Shown here: positions 1 through 5,697 of the stretch, in pieces | How positions within the stretch are numbered: position 1 is the stretch's first letter | Layout: every line of letters begins with the position of its first letter | Program-made: the position numbers and the translations under genes | Assembly (NCBI GenBank): GCA_028279995.1 | Contig: JANQMQ010000158.1 | Coordinates: forward strand, 1-9,925 | Length of the DNA stretch: 9,925 nucleotides | Origin: Candidatus Phaeomarinibacter sp. | GTDB lineage: Bacteria; Pseudomonadota; Alphaproteobacteria; CGMCC-115125 | Direction of reading: 5' to 3' | Notes under the pieces: model-generated | Database searches by the model: none | The model's input: only the letters and a program-made list of their open reading frames with translations | Told to the model about the DNA's origin: nothing

Positions 1-152
1 GCATCTGTAAGCACAGAGCGTGCCAGTTCGAGAAATGGGAGAAAAGCTGGATAGGACGTATGCTGAGGATATGAAGACACTTCGCATCTGCACAAAAAGT
101 GTCATCTGGTGATTAAGAAGCAGGCGGTCCGGTCACCCCGACGGGCTCTTGC
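1..152. other. Non-coding left edge downstream of nasS
   Basis: I see no convincing gene here. On the minus strand this is the stretch after the nasS stop, so it may be the start of an intergenic region leading into further nitrate genes to the left. An inverted repeat lies at 76-82 / 97-103 (GACACTT / AAGTGTC, 14-nt loop). The hexamer CATCTG occurs three times, at 2-7, 85-90 and 103-108. I could not identify the paired hexaloop hairpins that NasT-type ANTAR proteins bind. Confidence 0.5.
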
Positions 153-160
153 TCAGCCCG
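142..160 (-). other. Hairpin across the nasS stop codon
   Basis: CGGGCT (142-147) and AGCCCG (155-160) form a perfect 6-bp stem around a 7-nt loop, and the nasS TGA (155-153) lies at the stem-loop junction. No T-run follows on the minus strand, so it is not a standard intrinsic terminator. It could be a 3'-end or processing hairpin, or chance. Confidence 0.3.
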
Positions 161-1274
161 AAGTTACCTGCTCGAGATAAGTACCAACTGCACCAGGATC
201 AAAGTTGCGGCCGTCAAAGAGGGCCGCAGTACCGGACGCCGGCAGGGTCGCATCACCTGTTGCCATGGCGTAGAGGTCGGGACGGTAGGTGGCCATCGCC
301 TTGTCCAGTGTCTGCGCTGAATAGTCGATCTCATTCCAGCGCATCATCTGGGCGGCAAACCAGGCAGCGTGCGCAGGCTGGGGAATGCAGGCACCGCCGC
401 GTGCAAATCCGGCGCTGGCGCTCGACAGAGGCCCGCTCAAACCGGTCCGCAGGATGTCGGCCGATGTATCGAGATAGTTTGGCGCGGCCAGAACCGCAGC
501 AAGATCGTCTGCGTTGTCCGGGTCGTCGGTCCAATCAGCTGCAGCCACAAGGGTCCGGACGAGACGAAGCACCAGTTCCTCGTTGTCCATGGCCCAGTCA
601 GCACGCAGGCCCAATATCTTGTCCGGTCCACCCGGCCAGATCGTGTCTCCGGAAACCAGCACATGGCCGGTGCCTGCCTGAGCAGCGACCGAGTTCCAGG
701 GCTCGCCGACGCAACATCCGTCGATCACACCGCTTGCCAGAGCGTCAGCCATGAAGGGCGGCGGCACGAATTCCAGCCGCACGTCCTCCCCGACGAACAG
801 TCCGCCGGCCCCCAGCCAGTAGCGCAGCAGATACGCATGAGCCGAATAGGCATGAACCGCCCCGAAGACCAACGGCTCTCCCGGCAGTCTGGCGCGCTTC
901 ATGGCGGCGAGTGCCTGCACCGCGCTCATTGCATCCTGTGCTGGCTGGTCTTTGGGGATGTCCAGCATCTCCCGCACCCGATCTGAGATCGTGATGGCGT
1001 TGCGCCCTGTGCCCAGAGCTACAGGGGCAATGAAGGGAACCGGCAGCGGCGGCAGTTGCAGAGATCCGGCGATCGCCATGGGTGCCAGCATGTGCGCGGC
1101 ATCGAAATGCCCAATGGCGACGCGGTCGCGGATGCTGGCCCAGGAGGTTTCGCGCACGAGTTCGAGGTCGATGCCTTCTTCTTCCGCAAAGCCCTTTTCC
1201 CGCGCGACGATCAGCATGGCCGCATCGAGCAGCGGGATGAACCCAGCCGTAATGTGCCGCGTTGACGTGCTCAT
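153..1274 (-). CDS. nasS: NasS, cytoplasmic nitrate/nitrite sensor (NrtA-like)
   Basis: This is a 373-residue protein of the NrtA/CmpA/NasS branch of ABC-type substrate-binding proteins. Visible hallmarks are the N-terminal GFIPLLDAAM segment, FDAAHMLAPM at about 57-66, HAYSAHAYLLRYWL at about 141-154, and GEPWN at about 190-194. It begins directly with the mature fold and has no signal peptide or lipobox. That argues against a periplasmic transport component and for NasS, the cytoplasmic sensor. In characterised NasST systems, NasS holds NasT inactive until nitrate or nitrite binds, and then NasT is released. The ATG overlaps the nasT stop by four bases (ATGA, 1274-1271), implying translational coupling and matched amounts of the two partners. 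The family call is firm; the NasS assignment rests on the missing signal peptide and the adjacent nasT. Confidence 0.9.
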   Translation of the reverse strand: MSTSTRHITAGFIPLLDAAMLIVAREKGFAEEEGIDLELVRETSWASIRDRVAIGHFDAAHMLAPMAIAGSLQLPPLPVPFIAPVALGTGRNAITISDRVREMLDIPKDQPAQDAMSAVQALAAMKRARLPGEPLVFGAVHAYSAHAYLLRYWLGAGGLFVGEDVRLEFVPPPFMADALASGVIDGCCVGEPWNSVAAQAGTGHVLVSGDTIWPGGPDKILGLRADWAMDNEELVLRLVRTLVAAADWTDDPDNADDLAAVLAAPNYLDTSADILRTGLSGPLSSASAGFARGGACIPQPAHAAWFAAQMMRWNEIDYSAQTLDKAMATYRPDLYAMATGDATLPASGTAALFDGRNFDPGAVGTYLEQVTSG

Positions 1275-1870
1275 GAGTCATCCTCCGGGAACAGATCTGC
1301 AGCCATAACGATGCTGCTCGCCACTTCCGGTATCCGGATGTTCTTGGACATGGCTGTCCGTCGCAACAGGGCGTAGGCGTCGTCTTCGGTGATGTTGCGC
1401 CGCTTCATCAAGAGCAGTTTCGCCTGATCGACAATCTTGCGGTCCGCCAGTTCCGTGCGGACTTCATCAAGTTCGGACTTGAGGCGGTTGAAGGCATTGA
1501 AGCGGCTGATGGTGATGTCAAGGATCGAGCGGACACGTTCCTTCTTGAGGCCGTCGACAATGTAGGCGGAAACCCCCGCATCCACCGCCGCGTTGATCGT
1601 GTCGCTGTCGGATTCATCCACAAACACTGCAATCGGGCGGCTAATGGAGCGTGAGACCTGCAGCATGCTTTCCAACCGGTCGCGGTTGGGGTTGGCCAGA
1701 TCCAGAAAGATGACCTGAGGATCGAACTCGGCGATCCGCGCCACGATCCCGCTCAGTTCAGTGACCACGGCGATCTGGTCGAGCCCCGCCTCCCGCAGCC
1801 CCTCTTCCAGAATAGAGGCACGGATGTGGTTCTCGTCATAGATCAGAACACGGAGCGAAGCGTCCGGCAT
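1271..1870 (-). CDS. nasT: NasT, ANTAR-domain antitermination regulator
   Basis: A 199-residue response-regulator-like protein. Residues about 5-125 are a receiver domain with D57 in the VIFLDL strand at the phospho-acceptor position; the acidic cluster at the N-terminus is YDENH rather than the usual DD. Residues about 140-195 form an ANTAR RNA-binding domain (AKLLLMKRRNITEDDAYALL followed by a three-helix end). NasT proteins bind paired hexaloop hairpins in leaders of nitrate assimilation transcripts and prevent termination, and NasS inhibits them. I chose the ATG at 1870 because the fold begins there with MPDASLRVLIYDEN. The frame stays open to an ATG at 2047, but those 59 extra residues resemble no NasT N-terminus. 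GGTGG upstream is only a modest ribosome binding site. It is the first gene of a nasT-nasS operon and overlaps nasS by four bases. Confidence 0.92.
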   Translation of the reverse strand: MPDASLRVLIYDENHIRASILEEGLREAGLDQIAVVTELSGIVARIAEFDPQVIFLDLANPNRDRLESMLQVSRSISRPIAVFVDESDSDTINAAVDAGVSAYIVDGLKKERVRSILDITISRFNAFNRLKSELDEVRTELADRKIVDQAKLLLMKRRNITEDDAYALLRRTAMSKNIRIPEVASSIVMAADLFPEDDS

Positions 1871-1893
1871 AAGCCACCAGCGGTTATTGTGCG

Positions 1894-1937
1894 CCGCAGC
1901 ATACTGCCGTGCAGTGGGCAGGAATTGCAAGCTGCGG
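1894..1937 (-). promoter_or_regulatory. Nested hairpin in the presumed nasT leader
   Basis: An outer 7-bp perfect stem (CCGCAGC 1894-1900 with GCTGCGG 1931-1937) encloses an inner 5-bp stem (CTGCC 1904-1908 with GGCAG 1917-1921, 8-nt loop). The structure ends 23 bases before the nasT ATG, so it would sit in the 5' untranslated region of the mRNA. It could influence nasT translation or stability. Its loop does not match the hexaloop pair recognised by ANTAR proteins, so autoregulation by NasT is not supported. Confidence 0.35.
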
Positions 1938-1946
1938 TCCGGAGTG

Positions 1947-1976
1947 GGAGGTATGCGGCATATGCCGGATTGCTCC
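1947..1976. promoter_or_regulatory. 30-bp dyad centred on CGGCATATGCCG
   Basis: A perfect 12-bp palindrome (1956-1967) is flanked at equal 5-bp distance by GGAG (1947-1950) and CTCC (1973-1976). The whole 30-bp block is therefore symmetric except for the two 5-bp spacers. It lies about 95 bp upstream of nasT and could be an operator or a second leader hairpin. No regulator can be named. Confidence 0.35.
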
Positions 1977-2124
1977 TGCGCAGTGCCGACGCGCCGGGTT
2001 GAAGCCTGCAAGAGTGCTTGTCCACTTGGTACACATTCGTGGTGCACAACCGGGATCAGGGCACGATCTAACTCACTGATTTATATCTATTTCTCACGGT
2101 GCGGTCCGGCGGACTGCGCTGTGT

Positions 2125-2167
2125 TCCCTGCGTTTACGGCCGAGCTACTGAGCCCGGCTGTCAGGGA
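2125..2167 (-). terminator. Imperfect hairpin after the secreted-protein cluster
   Basis: TCCCTG (2125-2130) pairs with CAGGGA (2162-2167), and inside it GGCCG (2138-2142) pairs with CGGCT (2155-2159, one G-T pair). It lies immediately after the stop codon of the 2551-2174 gene on the minus strand, where an operon terminator would be expected. No T-run follows, so this is at best a weak or Rho-assisted terminator. Confidence 0.25.
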
Positions 2168-2173
2168 CAACAA

Positions 2174-2551
2174 TCAGCAGTCAGCGATGGAACACGAAAT
2201 GCCGCATTTCTGAGGGTTCCAGGGGTAGGTGGTTTTCACTGAACAGATCATGTTGCTGTACCGGTCGATATTGGTGTGGGGGTGACCAAGCGCCATGTCG
2301 AAGCCGCACTGCAGATACTCATCCATGGTTGCAGCATGCCCGTCCTGTTCAAACCAAATCGATATGCCGTTGCAGATCGTGACCGGGCCTACGGCATGGG
2401 TGCTGGTGGGGGACGTGCTGACGCTTTGCTGGTACCACACCCCCGTGTCTCCGGGCTTGACCATCCCGGCGAACAATTCCTCGGCGGACACAGGGCCGGT
2501 GATCAACATGGCCGCGATGGCCAGCCAGATGGGTTTTGAAATGCGTGACAT
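2174..2551 (-). CDS. Small exported six-cysteine protein, function unknown
   Basis: I do not recognise this 125-residue protein. It starts with a clear Sec signal peptide: basic n-region, hydrophobic stretch IWLAIAAMLITG, and a likely cleavage after PVSA at residue 23. The mature part of about 102 residues has six cysteines in the pattern C-x21-C-x20-C-x12-C-x3-C-x4-C, with the final cysteine as the last residue. An even number of cysteines in an exported protein suggests three disulphides in the periplasm or outside. It also contains histidine- and aromatic-rich patches (GHPHTNIDRY). The spacing differs from the two six-cysteine paralogues upstream, so homology to them is not evident. The ATG has a purine-rich AAGGAAGGGAAGAG tract upstream. 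The gene lies 15 bases after the preceding stop, as last gene of a four-gene run. Confidence 0.8.
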   Translation of the reverse strand: MSRISKPIWLAIAAMLITGPVSAEELFAGMVKPGDTGVWYQQSVSTSPTSTHAVGPVTICNGISIWFEQDGHAATMDEYLQCGFDMALGHPHTNIDRYSNMICSVKTTYPWNPQKCGISCSIADC

Positions 2552-2566
2552 GGACTCTTCCCTTCC

Positions 2567-3034
2567 TTAACAGCGGCCATTCGAGCCGACGAATTTGGCA
2601 CCGCAGAATCGCAAACCGCCCCGGCGGCACATGCCGGCCTTGTTTTCGACAGCCTGGGTGAGCAGGTCATCTTCGGTGTAATAAATGGGCCGGCGGGTGG
2701 TCGTGGCGGACGCAGGGCTGTCTGCGCTGACACCCCCCGACCTGGCTTCGACTTCGACAATCCTTGTGCTCTGCCCGAATGACTGGAACAGGAACGTCTC
2801 ACCCTGTTCGACAGACTGCTTCTGCCAGCTGCCGCAGCCGTCAGCGTTCCGCTCGCAGAACCGCGCCTGAACGCTCGCAGCACCGGTAGATGTCACATCG
2901 TCATTGGTGACGCATATGTAGTGTTCCGATGCGAGAAGCGGCTGGGCCACCAGAAGAGTTGCTGTCAGGACAAGAGCAGCGAAGACCTGATGCATTTTCG
3001 GCTCCATGATTGTGATGGATAGGTGGAAACTCAT
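2567..3034 (-). CDS. Small exported six-cysteine protein, paralogue of 3441-3863
   Basis: This is a 155-residue product of unknown function. The mature protein begins near SEHYIC, after a hydrophobic segment ending in QPLLA. Its six cysteines follow C-x18-C-x6-C-x68-C-x7-C-x10-C, ending on the last residue. The spacing and much of the sequence (RFCE.N...CGSW.K.SV..G, EVEA.SGG, then SP.SA.T.RR and CG..FV) match the product of 3863-3441, so the two are paralogues. The start is uncertain. ATG 3034 overlaps the upstream stop as ATGA and has AGAGGGG five bases away. ATG 2995 has GGAG six bases away and gives a more typical signal peptide (MHQVFAALVL...), parallel to the paralogue. Either start leaves the same mature protein. 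I kept 3034 because of the coupling signal. Confidence 0.8.
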   Translation of the reverse strand: MSFHLSITIMEPKMHQVFAALVLTATLLVAQPLLASEHYICVTNDDVTSTGAASVQARFCERNADGCGSWQKQSVEQGETFLFQSFGQSTRIVEVEARSGGVSADSPASATTTRRPIYYTEDDLLTQAVENKAGMCRRGGLRFCGAKFVGSNGRC

Positions 3035-3429
3035 CGAAACCCCTCTACATGGGTTGCTCCGAGTCCGGACCAGCTGAACGACCATGGCTTTCCTGTGTCT
3101 TTCCAGAAAGTGCAGCTGTAGAGCTGCTCGGCCTTGCGGCCGGCGAACGTCACATCAATCCGTCCTGTGAACCGGGCAACAGTGATTGGCTGACCGACTT
3201 CATCCTTGTCATCAAATGTCCGTTCGAAGGCCGGCGCGTGGATCATGTCCAGGCGGAATGACGGGCGAAGCTTGGCAGCTGTGTTGGACGCATCTACAAG
3301 GCACGCCCCCATGGCACGGCCTGAGATGGCAGGACCATCAGCTGCGACGGCAACGCCAAAAGTGGTGCCCAGGACCAGCAAAGAGGTCAGGCCCAGGGCA
3401 GCACCCTCGCATCGAACCATGCGCGGCAT
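3031..3429 (-). CDS. Small exported protein between the two paralogues, function unknown
   Basis: A 132-residue protein I cannot assign. The N-terminus has basic residues (MPRMVRCEG), a hydrophobic core (ALGLTSLLVLGTTFGVAVA) and a likely signal peptidase site near VAVAA-DG. The mature part of about 100 residues has two cysteines (GACLVD and YSCTFW), which could form one disulphide. Its aromatic C-terminal motif is FWKDTGKPWSFSW. It does not share the six-cysteine pattern of its neighbours. ATG 3429 lies 11 bases after the upstream stop; ATG 3420 is an alternative, and neither has a strong ribosome binding site. The frame extends upstream only to a TTG at 3480 inside the previous gene. Its stop overlaps the next gene's ATG as ATGA (3034-3031), so the genes are probably translated as a chain. 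Confidence 0.75.
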   Translation of the reverse strand: MPRMVRCEGAALGLTSLLVLGTTFGVAVAADGPAISGRAMGACLVDASNTAAKLRPSFRLDMIHAPAFERTFDDKDEVGQPITVARFTGRIDVTFAGRKAEQLYSCTFWKDTGKPWSFSWSGLGATHVEGFR

Positions 3430-3440
3430 GCCGCGGCGCT

Positions 3441-3863
3441 TCAGCACTGGTTCGATCCGTCCACAAAGTAGGATCCGCAATATCTCACTTTGCCCTGCTG
3501 GCAGAGAAGACCCACCGACGACGCTGCAAAGTACCTGTTGGATGCCGTCGCGGCTCTGCGAGAGGTACGCGCTGACTGGGGCGATTTGTTGATGAGTCCA
3601 CCAGACTGCGCCTCGATTTCAACATATCGTCCAGAGCTGTTTGGCGAGATGAACAGTTCGGTACCGCCGTGCTGAACGGAGCGTTTGATCCATGACCCGC
3701 AATTGTACGAGTTCTGCTCGCAGAAGCGGATCTGAATAGCAGCCGTGTTTCGCGACTTCACATCGTTGTTCGCAGCGCAGAAGAAGACACGATCACTTGC
3801 GAATGCCGGCCCCGCCAATGCAAAGCTGGCCGCAATAAAAACACTCAGGATAGACCTGATCAT
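3441..3863 (-). CDS. Small exported six-cysteine protein, first gene of cluster
   Basis: A 140-residue protein of unknown function and first gene of the four-gene exported cluster. It has a textbook signal peptide (MIRSILSVFIAASFALAGPAFA, cut before SDRVFF). The mature region of about 118 residues has six cysteines as C-x18-C-x6-C-x65-C-x7-C-x10-C, with the last residue a cysteine. Apart from three residues in the long loop, this is the same spacing as in its paralogue at 3034-2567. Shared blocks include RFCE.N, CGSW, an acidic EIEAQSGG strand and a basic RTSRR segment. I chose ATG 3863 because GGGAG lies nine bases upstream and the signal peptide starts there; the frame is open to 4016 without sensible sequence. 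The pattern suggests a compact three-disulphide fold in the periplasm or outside the cell. Confidence 0.82.
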   Translation of the reverse strand: MIRSILSVFIAASFALAGPAFASDRVFFCAANNDVKSRNTAAIQIRFCEQNSYNCGSWIKRSVQHGGTELFISPNSSGRYVEIEAQSGGLINKSPQSARTSRRAATASNRYFAASSVGLLCQQGKVRYCGSYFVDGSNQC

Positions 3864-4009
3864 ACCGTTGGACTCCCTAGCTCCGTGTACGGAATTTGAC
3901 CGGCGTCTTGTGCCCGCCAACAGAGCTGATGCTAGAGTCCTCTGCGCAGCGTTCCCATATACCATTTGGGGTAGTAGTCGGGCGTCGGCTGCGCGCCTAC
4001 CTTGGCAGG
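3864..4009. promoter_or_regulatory. Divergent intergenic region with short inverted repeat
   Basis: This 146-bp spacer must carry start signals for both the exported cluster (minus) and the membrane-protein pair (plus). I see no strong promoter hexamers. A perfect inverted repeat TCCGT-GT-ACGGA lies at 3882-3893, about 20 bases upstream of the minus-strand ATG, so it could be an operator or a 5' leader hairpin. A CATATACCAT patch at about 3956-3965 is the most AT-rich point. Confidence 0.35.
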
Positions 4010-4492
4010 ATGACACGTGATCTGTTCAAACGGCCATCCATCGCCAGATGGATCTTTGCCCTGGCGCTGACCATTGTGGTGGCACCGCTGGTCTCGCCCC
4101 TGTTCCTGTTCTGGGGTCACATCGTCTTTCAAGGGGCAAGCACCACCAGCGAATACGCTCACGGCATCATCAGCGGAGCGATCGTTGCCCTGTCGCTGGG
4201 GACCCCTCCGTCAGCAATTGGCGCACTGGCAGTCGGTGCCATCACATTCCGTCGGTTTGATACATGGGCCGTGCGTCACTGGTCCCTGTGGGCGTTGCTT
4301 GGGGGCATCGCAGGCGGAATGACAATGGCGGCCGCCGGGCTCCTGATCGGTATGAAAGATGGCCTGTTGCCCTTTGTGGGAAACGCTGTTCCCGCCGGGG
4401 CCATTTCAACACTGGTGATGCGCGCCGTCTTGCTGACCGGACAGGTGCGCGCCTCGGGCCCGGCCGGAGGGGAGGCGCGCGACAATGCATGA
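4010..4492 (+). CDS. Small four-helix membrane protein, function unknown
   Basis: A 160-residue integral membrane protein. Hydrophobic segments lie at about 12-40 (FALALTIVVAPLVSPLFLF), 52-80, 92-115 (glycine-rich LLGGIAGGMTMAAAGLLIG) and 120-143, so four membrane spans are likely. The first 15 residues are basic and probably cytoplasmic. I do not recognise a family and see no catalytic motif. I chose ATG 4010 because the preceding part of the frame (from 3896) does not look like coding sequence; the ribosome binding site is poor. The gene overlaps the next by eight bases, so the two are almost certainly co-translated and may form a complex. It is transcribed away from the exported cysteine-rich cluster and shares its upstream region. 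Confidence 0.72.
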   Translation: MTRDLFKRPSIARWIFALALTIVVAPLVSPLFLFWGHIVFQGASTTSEYAHGIISGAIVALSLGTPPSAIGALAVGAITFRRFDTWAVRHWSLWALLGGIAGGMTMAAAGLLIGMKDGLLPFVGNAVPAGAISTLVMRAVLLTGQVRASGPAGGEARDNA

Positions 4493-4943
4493 TGATGAGG
4501 ACAGTGTTGACCCAGCAACCCTGCCGCAGCGCAGATGTGCGCAGTGCGGCGCTGCCATGTCTGCGGCTGAAACAGGAGAAGAGTCATTCAGTCCCTTTGC
4601 CTGGTATGAATGTGGTGCATGCGGTCACAGGGCGAAGATAACGCCTCTTGCCGACACCGGTGGGTGGATGGCGATGGCCCTTGTTGCCTGGCTGTTTGTG
4701 ACCGGGCTGATCTGGCTGACGAGCAAGCCGTTTGACAGCTCGAGCGTTGCCTGGATGGCTGGAATATTCGTGGCGCTCATGGCCCCGTTGATACCTGTCT
4801 ATCTGAAGACCCGGCGGTATCCGGTGATCGATAGCGACGGCGCCACATGGCTCCATGGCTTTGCAGGCAACCTGCTTTTCATTGTTGTGCTCTTTGCAGC
4901 GGTTCTTGTGGTCGCAGCGGGGCTGGGGCTCGCACTGGGATGA
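4485..4943 (+). CDS. Zinc-ribbon membrane protein, function unknown
   Basis: A 152-residue protein with a short acidic N-terminus followed by a zinc ribbon made of two CxxC knuckles (C18-x2-C21 and C43-x2-C46, the second as YECGACGHRA). The remainder is hydrophobic, with three likely membrane spans at about 61-80, 88-107 and 125-152, the last running to the C-terminus. A cytoplasmic zinc-binding head on a membrane anchor is the likely architecture. No enzymatic motif is visible and I cannot name the family. A GGGGAGG tract lies about nine bases before the ATG. The start overlaps the end of the four-helix membrane gene by eight bases, indicating coupled expression. A non-coding gap of 104 bases follows. 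Confidence 0.75.
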   Translation: MHDDEDSVDPATLPQRRCAQCGAAMSAAETGEESFSPFAWYECGACGHRAKITPLADTGGWMAMALVAWLFVTGLIWLTSKPFDSSSVAWMAGIFVALMAPLIPVYLKTRRYPVIDSDGATWLHGFAGNLLFIVVLFAAVLVVAAGLGLALG

Positions 4944-5047
4944 GGCGCGGCATGGAAGGTGCGCGACAGAATAGTCCGTGTAGCGATCAGATGTGGTACT
5001 CTGCGCGCAGGCGCTGTGGAACAAGCGACAACGGGGGATCGTGGAAG

Positions 5048-5692
5048 ATGAGGGTCGTGGTAGCCGACGATCATGCTCTGGTCCGTGACGGGCTGCGGCT
5101 GCTTGTGCAGTCCGCCTACCGGGGGTGCGAAGTTGTCGAGGCGGCCTCTTTCGGTGACATTCTTTCTGCTCTTAGAGACGAGGGGACAATTGACCTCATC
5201 ATTGCTGATTTCACGATGGAGGACATGCATGCCAGCGCGGGTCTGCGGGCCGTCAAGCGGTCTGCTCCTCTTGCGCCCCTGATCGTTATATCCGCACGTG
5301 ACGATATGGATGCCCAGCGCATTACCTACAAGTCGGGCGCTGCGGCTTTCATAGAAAAAACCCGGGCGCATGAGAAGGTTCTCGAGACCATCGAGCGTGT
5401 GCTGGCGGGCGAGCGCGTGTTTGCGCCCGGAATCACGTCCACGCCGCAGAAGCGGGATACTGATGATGGTGCGACGCCTCTGGATGAGTTGACGCCTCGG
5501 CAACAGCAGGTTCTCGCGCTGTTGGGCCGGGGTCTGTCGAACAAGGAGATCGCGATCGAGATCGGCATCGAAGCGGGTACCGTGAAGGTTTATGTCAACG
5601 CCATCTTCAAGGCTCTGGGTGTGCACAACAGGACTCAGGCAGCACTTGTGGCAAAGCAGGCGACGGGGGAAGCCGCCAAGCCGACACCATGA
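5048..5692 (+). CDS. LuxR/NarL-family response regulator
   Basis: A 214-residue DNA-binding response regulator. The receiver domain (about 1-120) has the acidic pair D7-D8, the phospho-acceptor D54 in the LIIADF strand, the switch serine in VISARDD, and the conserved lysine in AAFIEKT. The C-terminal LuxR-type helix-turn-helix (about 145-205) shows LTPRQQQVLALLGRGLSNKEIA and GTVKVYVNAIFKALGV. It should bind DNA as a dimer when phosphorylated. I chose ATG 5048 because the fold starts there with MRVVVADDH; the frame is open upstream to 4847 but that part is not receiver sequence. Its likely partner is the hybrid kinase encoded tail to tail five bases away, though the kinase carries its own receiver too. 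Targets are unknown. Confidence 0.92.
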   Translation: MRVVVADDHALVRDGLRLLVQSAYRGCEVVEAASFGDILSALRDEGTIDLIIADFTMEDMHASAGLRAVKRSAPLAPLIVISARDDMDAQRITYKSGAAAFIEKTRAHEKVLETIERVLAGERVFAPGITSTPQKRDTDDGATPLDELTPRQQQVLALLGRGLSNKEIAIEIGIEAGTVKVYVNAIFKALGVHNRTQAALVAKQATGEAAKPTP

Positions 5693-5697
5693 GTGTC
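5683..5697 (+). terminator. Short hairpin at the convergent gene junction
   Basis: GACAC (5683-5687) and GTGTC (5693-5697) form a perfect stem around a 5-nt loop whose last three bases are the response regulator stop codon. TTATTT follows on the plus strand, so it could act as a weak intrinsic terminator for the regulator. The 5-bp stem is short, and TTATTT includes the complement of the kinase stop codon. Confidence 0.35.

Larger units (their letters stand above)
1871..2173. other. Intergenic region upstream of nasT
   Basis: These 303 bases lie between nasT and the last gene of the secreted-protein cluster. Reading frames through it have no recognisable product. It should hold the nasT promoter and leader. 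An AT-rich patch at about 2070-2093 contains a TATAAA-like element on the minus strand (about 2084-2079), but I see no good -35 partner. Dyad structures at 1894-1937, 1947-1976 and 2101-2117 (GTCCG-G-CGGAC core) are the main visible content. Confidence 0.6.

Noticed and set aside
1..152. NasT-type paired hexaloop RNA target after nasS
   Set aside because: Hairpins are present, but their loops are 7 or 14 nt and do not show the A-x-x-G hexaloop pair, so I cannot support the call.
149..986. Plus-strand open frames opposite nasS
   Set aside because: They lie antisense to a clearly recognisable NasS and have low-complexity arginine-rich translations typical of shadow frames in GC-rich DNA.
1990..2030. 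Possible sigma54 promoter for nasT (TGG...TTGCA on the minus strand)
   Set aside because: The GG and GC elements are separated by 12 bases instead of the required 10, and the surrounding consensus is poor.
1871..2047. N-terminal extension of nasT to the ATG at 2047
   Set aside because: The extra 59 residues do not look like a receiver domain or a known NasT N-terminus, and the normal fold starts exactly at the internal ATG at 1870.
1887..2213. A 108-codon plus-strand frame upstream of nasT
   Set aside because: It has no recognisable domain, no ribosome binding site I can see, and runs into the end of the oppositely oriented exported protein gene.
4847..5047. N-terminal extension of the response regulator
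   Set aside because: The translation overlaps the zinc-ribbon gene and contains no receiver sequence; the fold starts at 5048.
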